Shown: positions 49,960 to 62,100 of the stretch, piece after piece | Layout: every line of letters starts with the position of its first letter | Numbering within the stretch: the stretch's first letter is position 1 | Origin: Saccharum officinarum | Taxonomy: Eukaryota > Streptophyta > Magnoliopsida > Poales > Poaceae | Direction: 5' to 3' | DNA length: 64,000 nt | NCBI GenBank assembly: GCA_020631735.1 | Contig: CM036225.1 | Span: forward strand, 65,336,662-65,400,661 | The notes under the pieces: generated by a model | Told to the model about the DNA's origin: nothing | Seen by the model: the letters and a program-made list of their open reading frames with translations, nothing else | Databases searched by the model: none | Program-made: the position numbers and the translations under genes

Positions 49960-52299
49960 TCAATCTTGAGATTCCTCCAAGGCTTCCTTCTCCCTCTGCT
50001 GCTCCACTGCAAACCAGAGTAGATGCATGTAAATCGTCCAACAAAAAAACTAAAAAAGAACTAGAACAGATGAAGCATCTGCCAATTAAGCATATATGAA
50101 CACTCACATGCAATCTCAGCCAACGCTTTCTGTGTGCGCCTTTCCAGTTTATCAATTCTCTTCTGCACATCACGTTTCAGATCCCAATTTGGATTCTTTG
50201 GAGCTATGTTTCCAAAAGGATTCTGCATGCAAAATACAATGTTGAAGGATTAATTGACAGTTTGCCTCACCAAAAGTACAAGCAAGAGATCTCGAAGTTG
50301 GGAACACCAAAATTGTACCTCCACTTCCTTTGGTTCTGCGGTTTCAGCACTAATTGGGTCTTCAAACTTAGGAAGAGACACTGGAGCCAGCTTGCCACCT
50401 CGGAGTTGCTCATCATGGGGAAGATAGTTTCTGAACTTCATGGCTGGAAGCTCACTGCATTCAAAAGAATGCACATTTGATACTTCTATAAAATTATTAT
50501 CTCACACAGCATTAAGAAATAATTCAGACTACAAAACCACTAATGCCAAGCTGGACACTCTTATTTTCACGTACACAGAATTTCACTGAATGAACAAACA
50601 TAAACGATTATCATATATGGAGTCTACAATGCAAATCATGAATAGTGCACCATCAGATATTCAGTAAAGCTTGTCAGCTTCATTGCCTTACCCATCATCT
50701 TCAACCTCCTTGGCCTCCTCAGTGGGGCTACCATCCTCTTTAGCAGCCTCGTCAGGTGCATCCTGAGGACCTGGTAATGCTGGCTCTTCTGCCATCTCAT
50801 GGTTGCCATTTCTGATACAATCAATAAAAATAAGAATCAGTACCACATGTGGACATAGGCTATAGACAGCATTTGGAATTTATGTGCATACTTTATCTAA
50901 ATTGTAGCTAGTAGAGTTTTGGAACAACAGTGCTTTGTAAGTCAAAGAACCCACAGTGAAACAATAAGTAGGTCTGCCAATCATTGCATGTAATCAATAT
51001 AAACACTGTGAAATAAAGTCGTCAGTTTTAGTGACATTAAAAAAGATAAGCAAAGAAACTATTCTAGAGCATTGAACTTCTGTCTTAGGGATACACCAGA
51101 ATTTGGATAGCAAGACGTATTTTCGATAAAGGATGTTCAGAATGCAATTCAGAAACCACAGTGCCTTTATACCAGTTTATTGTACTAAATGAAACTAACA
51201 TTTAAATTAATATAGAGAAGGAATATCAGACAGTACTTCTGGAGAGGAGTAAACAACATATTGTATCATTTGTTGCGGCAGAATAATTGAAGGTCAAAGT
51301 CTAGCAAACATAGCTGAGTTGTGGCAAAAAGGAAGAAGAAAAGAAAACCACACTAATTAGCCTGTATGGAACACTTGAAGCATCTGATATGTCCAAATGA
51401 CCAATTAGTGCGGGTGCCAAGCTGTTTTGAAATGCAAATTCCAGATGCTAAGCAAAAGACTTTTTCCTCTGGATCAATATGCTACACTATGACGAGAATG
51501 GATTACTTAATTGAACTGACAGCACAGCTTACGTGTTGGATGGTGAAGGAGCTGCTAAAGCAAAAGGCAAAAGTGTGCCCTTAAGGCTTGTGAAAGTGGA
51601 TCTTGGTGTCCGCACAGAACTCATCTCGCCTTTTAACTTGTCACCTTATGAGTTATGATGAAGAGCCTAAACCCATGACAACAAACAGAAAAAAGACCAT
51701 GCCTTGATTCTAAGAATAAGGGACCTCAGGTCGCAATCTCATGGCATATATGAACATAATGTTCTAAGTGGATGTCCACAGTGAAATGCACTAGTAGTTG
51801 TCACTTGTCAGTTGTCACCGGTTCAAAATAACAATAGTGTAGGCGTTAAACTTTTCAGAGCAAAATTAAGAGAAGGGTCCAAAGCAGCATAGAGATATCC
51901 TCGACAAGCAGTCATCAATCCATGTGGGCACTAGCTTGGGCATAGGAGGGGCAACAACCAACTAAGTTCAATGCCATATAGAGTATAGAACTGCAACCTT
52001 GGAAAGGCATCCCAATATGACTGCCTGTTGGATTTAATGTGTGCCAGAGTGCGAGAGCCAGGCAAGCGCAAGACAGTTACGGTCATTTTACCTACTAATT
52101 AACAACACAGTTGACCTGCAGCTGCAATTATTTGCGTGCGGAGTTATCTTGTGAGAGATAGGGGAGAGGAGAGATCGTACTGCTGTTCTCCGTCGGTAGC
52201 GGGGGTGGGGGCGCCGTCGGGGGTGGAGAGGAGCTCCTTGGCGGCGCGGAGGGCGCGGAGACGCTCGCGGCGTGCGGCGGCGTCCTCCTCGGCGCCCAT
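49960..52299 (-). CDS. CCDC12: CCDC12/cwf18-family pre-mRNA splicing protein (5 exons)
   Basis: Minus-strand exons in order: 52299-52181, 50811-50692, 50454-50319, 50222-50108, 50006-49960. All have GT-AG borders and continuous phase. They encode 178 residues, close to the usual size of the family. The N-terminus (MGAEEDAAARRERLRALRAA) is a charged helix. The conserved core is MKFRNYLPHDEQLRGG, then NPFGNIAPKNPNWDLKRDV followed by a coiled coil (KRIDKLERRTQKALAEIA), and it ends EEALEE-like in acidic residues. CCDC12, called cwf18 in fission yeast, is a component of the activated spliceosome. The gene is intact and shares a short intergenic region with the divergent peptidase gene. Confidence 0.93.
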
Positions 52300-53152
52300 A
52301 TCTTCCTCTTCCTAGCGTACGGGAAGGAGGCGAGGGGAGGCGCGGGGCAGTGGCTAGGCTAGGGTTTCGAGGGAAAAAAATGTTTCGCCTCTCTCGCGGG
52401 CGTTTGAAGAGGACCAGAGGTAGAAGACGAAGGCTTTTGGTTCATGGGCCTTTGGGCTCCGGAACGGGCTCTGTTTTCTTACCTTTGGTGGTGGTGGGTT
52501 TTGATTGGGAAAAAGGCTCCAATTTTGCTCCATGAACACAAAATCACATTTACCTTTTTAAAATACAGAATTTCATAGAAATTGTATAGGAATTTCTCAT
52601 AAATCAATTCATTTTTCACAGAAAATGCAGAATCAGGAAAAAAACCACGTTCCAAAGAATGTCTAAACCATTTGTCTCCTGTCTCTTCGATAATTTGGAT
52701 GGTAATTTTGCCGATGTAGCACTACGTTAGAGAGGATAAATCACACTAAACTAAAAGTTTAAGGAGATAAGTTGGACTACAAAAATTTAAGAGATAAATT
52801 GACTAGAAATATTCTTAATTTAAAACGTCTAAGAGTTCATAAAATAAATTTCTAAAAAAAACTATACGAACATAAAAATCCAGAAAGCATACACGGAACG
52901 GAACTTGGATAGCGTGCGGTTTGTTGGATTGGAGGGAGCAAATCGCCGGAAGCAAGCAAGCAAAAAATAATAATAAAGGCTGGCCGGCTCCTTCCCTCGT
53001 CTGCCCCCTCCCGTGCTTATCCCCGCGCGCACCGCCCCATCTCCCCAGCCCTCGCCGCGTCCCCGCTCTCGCGCCGCCGCGCTCTCCTCCTACTCCTCTC
53101 CTCCTTCGGCATCGGGCCCCTCTCCTGTTACCGCGGCCCTTCCTTCGCAGCG
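52300..53152. promoter_or_regulatory. Shared divergent promoter region, CCDC12 and peptidase
   Basis: 852 bp separate two start codons in opposite orientation. Both ends are GC-rich 5' UTR-like, and the centre (about 52540-52910) is AT-rich with poly(A) and poly(T) words. ORFs called here on either strand look like shadows. No transposon was found, so this may be a compact bidirectional promoter. Confidence 0.5.
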
Positions 53153-56100
53153 ATGGCGGCGGCGGCACCGCCGGTGGCCAAGAAGGTCCCGCGGCAGCTC
53201 GTCGAGCACGGCGACGTCCGCGTCGACAACTACTACTGGCTCCGCGACGACTCCCGATCCGACCCGGACGTCCTCGCGCACCTCCGCGCCGAGAACGACT
53301 ACACCGCCGCCGTCATGTCTGGTCAGTCGGGGGTGCTTGTTGGAGCTTTATGCCTTCCTTTTCCATCGTGTGCTTGGCTTGCCGCGCGTGTCAGGTCAAC
53401 CAAAGGTGCCCTTAGCGTGCTATCAGGCATTAGCTAGGGATCCATTGTTTTGACATGACAATCACTTGCCAGTCCTTCCAACTTATACCAGGTTAATCTG
53501 TGCTGTTGTTATTATCACTTGGAATGTAGTTGTATGTCGTCTGTTCAGACTTCAGAGTGGCTCTCTAGCTCTCTAGTCTGGAATGTAGTTGTATACACTA
53601 CACGAGATGTTTCCTAGTAGAGTGGTACTACGGATCATTGTGCAGTCCTCTTCTGCTAACCCTGGTAACTCTCTTCTAGATGTCAAGCAACTTGAGGACG
53701 AAATATATGCTGAAATCAGAGGAAGAATCAAGGAAGACGATATTGATGCGCCTCTTCGCAAAGCGCAGTACTACTACTATGAGAGGACATTGACTGGCAA
53801 GGAGTATGTGCAACACTGTAGGCGTCTCGTACCGACTGATGCTCCTATTACAGTCCACGATGTGATGCCCACAGGACCTGATGCCCCTGATGAGCATATT
53901 ATCCTGGATGAGAATATTAAGGCTGAGGGCCATGACTACTACAGCATCGGAGCTTTCAAGGTGTGGTTTTGGCCCACCTACTCCTTCTGTCAGTCTCTAT
54001 GGTTCTGTTCCTCGTGCCTGTGCCTCTCAGATATCCCTTATATGTATCTAACATAATTTAAATTTATATGCTTGCTTCAGGTCAGTCCCAACAACAAGCT
54101 AGCTGCTTACGCAGAAGACACTAAAGGTGATGAAATCTACACAGTCTATGTCATTGACGCGGAGAGTGGAGAATATGTTGGGCAACCACTTAAAGGAATT
54201 ACTTCTGACATTGAGTGGTCTGGTGACGACCACCTCGTTTACATTACAATGGATAGTATACTTCGGCCAGATAAAGTAGGTTGCTCGTTCCTCCGCTTCT
54301 TCTAACTCCTACATGGCATGCCTCTTGTTCTGCGAGTTCAGTTGAAACTTCTGGTGACCTTTTTAAGATTGTTTAGTTATGACTGTTGTGCCTGTAGGTG
54401 CTATGTTATCGGATCTTTTTTTTGTAGTGTTTTTTATTATTACATTTATCTTACCTTTGTAATGGATTTTGTAGGTATGGCTACATAAGTTAGGGTCTGA
54501 TCAATCAAGTGATGCTTGTCTGTATCATGAGAAAGATGACACATTTTCTCTAGGCCTTCAAGCTTCTGAAAGCAAGAGATATTTATTTGTTGAATCTGGA
54601 AGCAAAAATACAAGCTTTATATTCTACGTGGACATATCCAAACAGACCAAGGAACTTGCTGTTTTGACACCTCGTGTGTATGGCATTGATACAACAGCTA
54701 GCCATCGTGGAAATCATTTCTTTATTAAGAGGCGAAGTGATGAGTTCTACAATTCTGAATTGGTTGCTTGCCCACTGGATAATGTTGCTGAGACCACTAT
54801 ACTGCTACCACATAGAGAAAGGTACTTGCATTACTGTCATACAAGTTTCAGAAGACATTTTTGTGGTTGATATGTAATGTACACAGTATCACAATTTTTA
54901 GGGAACAGATTTAGACTAACTGATTTAATTTGTATGATGTTATGTTTGCTAACTTGCTCTTAATTAATGAGGAAGAATCTGTAAAAGTTTGCATAACCAT
55001 TTTGTAGTGCAAGTCTCAGTTTTCTTCTTGGATATTAATTGTGTTTTCTGAATGAATACTGGAACCCTAGGGGATACTTTGCTGCTGCAGCATAGACCTT
55101 TCTTTTTGAAAGTTCTTTGACATTTGAGAAAAGCAGGAAAGGGATGCATTCTTGTATTAGCATTGCTTATTACTGATTGATACTATTTGTGTTGCCAGCT
55201 AGAGCATGAAACTTTCAAACTTGTGGGTTCCAACTTCCAACCAGTTACTATTTGATTGTTTCACTGTATTTCCAAAAATTTATTGCGTCAGTTGTAAGAT
55301 TATGAAGGAATGGGAGCAAAGCAATTTGTTTTGACTTTACCATACCAACCTTAGCTTTTGGAATATGGTTCATTCTATATCAATATTGGATCTTCGATAG
55401 GATGGTAATCAAAGGTTTTGATTACCACTGCTTCCTCGGTTTTGTTGACTGTTGAGTTAGGCTCTATGTAAGAGGCTTGATGCTCTGGCAGTGATATACC
55501 AGGATTCAAGGAAACTGCAGCTAATAGAAATTTGCATGAAGCTACTAATTAAGTGATTCATCCTGTACTTTTACATGTGTTACAAATTTTGTTATTTATG
55601 TTTTGCTCTTCTTAGCAATGGATGCATTGTTTGTTAAAAATGCATTGTCAGTTGACAACAAAAAGTACATAACACATCACAATCGCATCAAACTGAAACT
55701 CCCTTCAGTGTGAAAATACAGGACTTCCAGCTATTTGACAACCATATTGCTGTATATGAGCGTGAGAATGGCCTTCCCAAAGTAACTGTATATCGGCTAC
55801 CTGCTATTGGAGAGTCAATTGGACAACTTCAGGGAGGCCGAGCGCTTGATTTTATTGATCCAACATATTCTGTGGACCCTGAGGAGTCTCAGTTTCATTC
55901 ATCTGTTCTTCGATTTCATTATAGTTCAATGAGGACCCCGCCCTCTGTTTACGACTATGATATGGATTCAGGGGTGTCTGTTCTGAAGAAGATCCATACT
56001 GTAAGCTAGAGTTGCACTATTATTTATTTATTTTCCAGACAGTATTGATTTATTTTTATTTATTTTTACAAACCCATGGCGATCTGATCTTCTCGATATT

Positions 56101-59100
56101 CTTTAGGTTTTAGGTGGATTTGATGCATCAAATTATGTAACAGAAAGAAAATGGGCTACTGCTGCTGATGGCACTCAGATCCCCATGTCCATTCTATACA
56201 GAAAAGATCTTGTGAAGCTTGATGGCTCAGACCCTATGCTACTATATGGCTATGGCTCCTACGAGGTACATTCTGTTTGTTTATTTTCCTTTTTAATATT
56301 TCGTATAAACTGTAATAAGGGAAGTCTTTCTGCGATATTTAATGCCTTGAACATATTTCAAGATTGGCATATACGCTGTGCTCACTGCAGCTGTGCTGTA
56401 GTTCTAAACACATGCTTGTACTGTAGCAGTGGCTTGCGGCAGCTGCAGCCGCAGCAAGCACTGCTGAGCAGACTGATAGTTTATGTCAATTTCATTTGGT
56501 CATCTTGGGATCCACATGATTCATTTGAAAGTTTAAGTGTTCTTTTTTATATGTGCAGCATGTACAGACTGTACTTGCTTTTTTGCTAATGTGCCATCAT
56601 GCATTCATTTGCTATTATTCATCATTATTTTCAAGTGACAACAATTCTTTAGAATTCAATTACTTTAGTGTTTCCTTGCTGAATGATATACTTTAAATTT
56701 TGATACCAGAAAGATTCCTTGTCAGGACCCAGTAAGGTCTAGCTAGTAGCAACTGTATGTGGCAACTTGGCATCAAGACTATCAGATGGTTCTAGGTTTC
56801 AGCAATAATAAATATAACAGAAGTTATTGTAATAACCATGCTCTTATTTTCTCTGTTCTTTTGGCTACAGATATGCATAGATCCAAGTTTCAGAGGGTCA
56901 AGATTCTCTCTGGTAGATAGGGGTTTTATATATGTGATAGCTCATATTCGCGGTGGTGGTGAAATGGGCCGGAAGTGGTACGAAGATGGGAAACTATTGA
57001 AGAAGAAAAGCACTTTCACAGATTTCATTGATTGTGCTGAGTACTTGATAAAAAACAAGTATTGTTCCAAGGAAAAGCTTTGCATCAATGGCAGAAGTGC
57101 AGGTGGCTTATTGATGGGTGCTGTCCTAAATATGAGGCCTGACTTATTCAGGGCAGCTGTTGCTGGAGTGCCTTTTGTTGATGTTGTCACAACTATGCTT
57201 GATCCAACTATCCCATTGACAACGGCTGAATGGGAGGTATCCATTTCGTCAGTTGTGTTATTTTTTATTTCCATGTGTTATGATCGGCAAGGTTTATTAG
57301 AGGCGTGGCAAGGCTAGCGGCTGAATGGTGGTCCAGCAGTGCATGGCCACCATCCTTGCCTGCGCCTGGTCCTAGTTTCTAGGGATATTTGCTATTATTA
57401 TTTGTTAGATTTGTTAAGAACATTATTAGCTTACGGATAGCTGAGTTTGTTAGGATTATATGGGTATAAGTTGGAACATTCAGATCTTAATGGATTAGGC
57501 TTGGGATTGGAGTTATCTCCCCCTTGGGCCCCGGGCTATTGTGCACGTCCTTCTGTTCGCCGATCCCATCTGCTCTTGCCCAGGCGCTGAGCACGGCGCC
57601 TCCACCTCGCCGCCACGCATTCAAGCCTCGTCCTCCCATCTCCCACTCCTACGGTCTAAAGGTCCCGAGGTCGTAACAACCTGGTATCAATGTCAGGACA
57701 TGCCGCCACCTCGTCCGTCGAGGCGTCGGTCTCGGCACCGGCTCCCACCACCTCGGCCGCGCTGATCCCTGCCGAACCATCGCAACCCATGGTGACCATG
57801 GTCTCCTCCAACGCGCTGAACGCGCTCACCACGGCCATCCTCGGCATGCAGCGCCAGATGGGTGACCTGGCCATCCGTGTCTCCGCACTCGAGGGCGGCC
57901 TGTCGGCTTCTGCCCCTCCGCTCTCCGCGCCACCGCCGCCCCACACCCTAGCTCTGCCCGGTTTCGGCGGCATTCCGCTGCTTGAACCAGCGGTGTCCGA
58001 GATCAACTCCGCACAAGCGTCCGCGCAGTCATCGCCAGCCTCCTCCCATGTCGCATCTACTACAGCACCACCATCCCAGCCCGTACCCATCACGCAGATC
58101 AGTTTTCCCCACTCGCCTTCCCCGTTGCTGTCGTTCTCATCCATCATGAACGGCGGCCACGTGCAGCCATCGTCCGTCCATGGAGCGCTTGCCCTTGAGG
58201 CGCCTCCCCTCGTCCATGTGCCGCCGGACGCCGCGGCCGCCGGTGTGTCTCGCTACCACAAGCTTTCGTTCCTGACCTACGAGGGCAAGGAGGACCCTCT
58301 GGGGTGGCTCAACCGCTGCGAACGTTTTTTCCGGGCGCAGCTCACTCACGAAGCCGACAAGGTGTGGTTGGCTTCGTTCCATCTCACAGGAACCGCGCAG
58401 CAGTGGTATTATGTCATGGAGTGCGACGCCGGCGTTCCCTCCTGGGAGGAGTTCAAGGTGCTCTGCGACCAGCGCTTCGGCCTGCCGTTGACGACCAATC
58501 ACTTGGCCGAGCTGGCGCGCCTGCCTTTCACATCGGACGTCGCGACGTACCTGGACACGTTCCAGGTGCGCATGGCGCACGCCGGCCGGCTCGCGCCGCT
58601 GCAGTAGGCGCAGTTGTTCACGGGCGGCCTCCCGGATCACATCCGGAATGATGTTGAGCTCCACGACCCACAAGACCTACAACGCGCCATGCGATTGGCG
58701 CGCACGTATGAACGGCGGAACACAGCAGCGCCGCTAGCACTTCCGGCGCCCCTAGGCCGCAGCTCGCGCCGCTCCTCGTCCACATCTTCGGCGCTATAGC
58801 AGGGCTCCGGTTCATCATCCACTACAACACCCGCGCCGCCTGCACGGCCGTTCAAGCGGCTAACCCCAGCGGAGATGGTGGAACGCCGCAAGCAAGGCTT
58901 GTACTACAACTGCGACGAGCCATACGTGCAAGGGCACAAATGTGCTCGCCTGTTCTATCTGGAAGCCAGTGATTACATCATGGAGGAGCCCCAGAGTCAG
59001 ACGACGACGAGGATCCCCCGGCACCAACCGCAGCGGAGCCGAACCCGGCCGTGATCTCGCTGGGGGCCATTGCCAGCATCAGGACAGAGGACACGATGTT

Positions 59101-62100
59101 GCTCTACGTCACCATTTGCAATGAGCAGTTCGTCGCACTGCTCGATTCCGGCTCGACACATAACTTCGTTCGAGGGGATGTGGCGCACCGCGTTGGGCTC
59201 CAGTTCACGCCATGCCCCGGCGCGGGCGTCATCGTCGCCAACGGTGATCGCGTCGAGTGTCGTGGGCTTGCCCAAGACGTCGGCATCCGCATTGCTGATG
59301 AGTTCTTTTCGGTGGATTGCTACTCCATCCCACTGGACAAGTGGGACATGATCCTCGGCGTCACATTCCTCCGGACACTTGGCCCTGTACTTTGGGACTT
59401 CGACGATCTGTGCATCGCCTTCACACGCAACGGCCGCCGGGTGTTTTGGCGGGGGATCGGATCGACGCGCCATGACCCTGTCGGCTCGCGGCCATCCACA
59501 GTGAGCTGGTCCTCCTTGGCAAGCTCCTCCAGTCATTTGAGGAAGTCTTCGCCACGCCCCAAGGCCTGCCGCCGGCGCGACCGTGTGACCACCGTATACA
59601 CCTCTTGCCCAACACGGCCCCGGTTGCGGTGCGGCCCTACAGATATCCGCAACTTCAAAAAGATGTGCTTGAAGCCCAGTGCGCCTGCCGCTATGCTCCA
59701 GCAGGGCATCATACGCCCAAGTACGTCTGCCTTCTCCGCCCCGGTGCTCCTGGTAAAGAAGCACGATGGTTCCTGGAGGTTTTGCGTTGATTATCACGCA
59801 CTGAATCAGCAAACAGTCAAGGACAAGTTTCCAATTCCTGTTGTGGAAGAGCTGTTAGATGAACTCAAGGGCGCATGATTTTTCACTAAACTCGATCTGC
59901 GCTCGGGAAATCACCAAGTGCGGATGCATGCTGATGATGTCGAGAAGACCGCGTTCCGCACACACGAGGGGCATTTCAAGTTCCTGGTCATGTCGTTTGG
60001 CTTGACAAATGCGCCATCTACGTTCCAGAGTCTGATGAACACTGTCCTCCGGCCGTTCCTCCGCAAGTTCGTATTGGTGTTCTTCGACGACATTTTGATT
60101 TACAACCCGTCTTGGTCAGCACACCTACAGCACATCAATGTTCTCTCAGCGCTCCGGGAACATCAGCTTAAGCTCAAGCGCTCCAAATGCACGTTTGCTC
60201 AGTCCTCAGTGGCGTATTTGGGGCATGTGATTACCGCGGAGGGAGTCGCCATGGACAAGGACAAGGTTGACGCCGTGGCGTCATGGCCACAACCACGTTC
60301 TGTACGGGGTCTGCGCGGTTTCCTCGGGCTCGCCGGCTACTACCTCCGGTTCATCCAAGACTACGGCGCAATCGTCGCCCCTCACGCAGCTGCTCAAGAA
60401 GAACGGGTTTTTGTGGTCTCCAGAGGCAGCGGCGGCGTTTGACAAGCTCAAATGCTCGCTATCCACGGCGCCGGTACTGCAGCTCCCCGACTTCACCAAG
60501 GACTTCACGGTGGACTGCGATGCTTCCGGCTCCGGGTTTGGGGCGGTGCTGCACCAGGGCGACGGCGCCCTCGCTTTCTTCAGTCGCCCGTTCGCCGCAC
60601 ACCACCTCAAACTCGCCGCGTATGAACGGGAACTCATTGGGCTGGTGCAAGCAGTGCGGCATTGGCGGCCGTACTTGTGGGGGCGTCATTTCATCGTTCG
60701 AACGGATCACTACGCCCTCACGTTCATGCTGGATCAACGGTTGTCCACCGTACCGCAGCACCAGTGGGTAAGCAAATTGTTTGGGTATGATTTTAGCGTC
60801 CAGTATCGTCCTGGCAGCCTCAACGTCGTGGCGGACGCACTGTCTCGCCGCGGGGACGCGAAGGTCGCCCTGGAGGTCTGCAGCGGGCCTTCGTTCCACC
60901 TCTACGACGAGCTACGCAGCGAGGTCGACAACGACATGGCGCTGCAGGCGTTCCGGGACAGCGTCGTGCAGGACCGCGGTGCCCCCTGGCGCGTGGTGGA
61001 CGGCCTGGTGCTCCGGGGCACCCGCGTCTACGTGCCAGCCTCCTCTGCGCTGCTTCTGGACGTGCTCCAGCTCGCGCACGCTGCAGGTCATGAAGGCATC
61101 CAAAAGACGTTGCAACGCCTCCGCCAGGACTTCGTCATCGATCATGATCGTCGGCTGGTGCGCGACTTCGTCCGCGCCTACACGACGTGTCAGCGCAACA
61201 AGACGGAGGCACTTCACCTAGCCGGCCTACTCCAGCCCCTTGAGGTGCCAACAACGGTGTGGACGGACATCTCGATGGATTTCATCGAGGGCCTCCCACG
61301 GGTTAATGGCAAGAGCGTCATCTTGACGGTCGTGGATCGCTTCTCCAAGTACGCGCATTTCATTGTGTTGAGCCATCCCTACACAGCCCTCTCCGTCGCC
61401 AAGGCCTTCTTCGAAGGTGTCGTTCGCCTCCATGGGTTCCTGGCGTCGATTGTCAGTGACCGCGACCCGGTGTTCACTGGACACGTGTGGCGCGATCTCT
61501 TCAAGCTCGCCGGCGTCCAGTTGCGCATGAGTACAGCGTTCCACCCCCAGATGGACGACCAATCCGAGATCATCAACAAAACCATCGCAATGTATTTGCG
61601 GTGTATCATCGGGGATCGGCCGCGCAAGTGGCTGGAATGGCTGCCTTGGGCCGAATATTGCTACAACACGGCGTACCACACTTCGCTCCAGACCACACTG
61701 TTTTAGGTGGTGTACAGGCGCCCGCCACCCGCTCTTGTGCCGTATGCTGCAGGGACGGCCACTACAGAGATGGTCGACGTGTTGTTAGATTTGTTAAGAA
61801 CATTATTAGCTTACGGATAGCTGAGTTTGTTAGGATTATATGGGTATAAGTTGGAGCATTCAGATCTTAATGGATTAGGCTTGGGATTGTAGTTATCTCC
61901 CCCTTGGGCCCCCGGGCTATTGTGCACGTCCTTCTGTTCGCCGATCCCATCTGCTCTTGCCCAGGCGCTGAGCACGGCGCCTCCACCTCGCCGCCGCGCA
62001 TTCAAGCCTCGGCCTCCCATCTCCCACTCCTACGGTCTAAGGTCCCGAGGTCGTAACACCATGTTTCGGTGTCATATTGCAATTTATATTATTAGCAAGA

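Larger units (their letters stand above)
57276..62058 (+). mobile_element. Element G: defective Ty3/gypsy retrotransposon in peptidase intron 7
   Basis: The target-site duplication CCATG is at 57271-57275 and 62059-62063. The 5' LTR is 57276-57678 (TGTTATGATC to TCGTAACA) and the primer-binding TGGTATCA is at about 57682. The order gag, protease, RT, RNase H, integrase identifies Ty3/gypsy. The 3' LTR survives only as 61780-62058. Its first 127 bp, the polypurine tract and the end of pol are deleted. Multiple stops and shifts make it inactive. The surviving LTR parts are nearly identical, which points to a fairly recent insertion. Confidence 0.92.

Noticed and set aside
52815..53415. ORFs on both strands around the peptidase start
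   Set aside because: GC-rich UTR and first-exon sequence lacks stops in several frames. Only the frame from 53153 continues into conserved exons.
57398..57403. TGTTAGATTTG at 57403 as the left end of the gypsy element
   Set aside because: It would give TTATT on the left and CCATG on the right, which do not match. CCATG followed by TGTTATGATC at 57271-57280 gives a perfect duplication, so the LTR starts at 57276.
57656..58673. Minus-strand ORFs of 163 to 178 residues over the gypsy gag
   Set aside because: They are antisense shadows of a GC-rich gag frame with clear retrotransposon domain matches.
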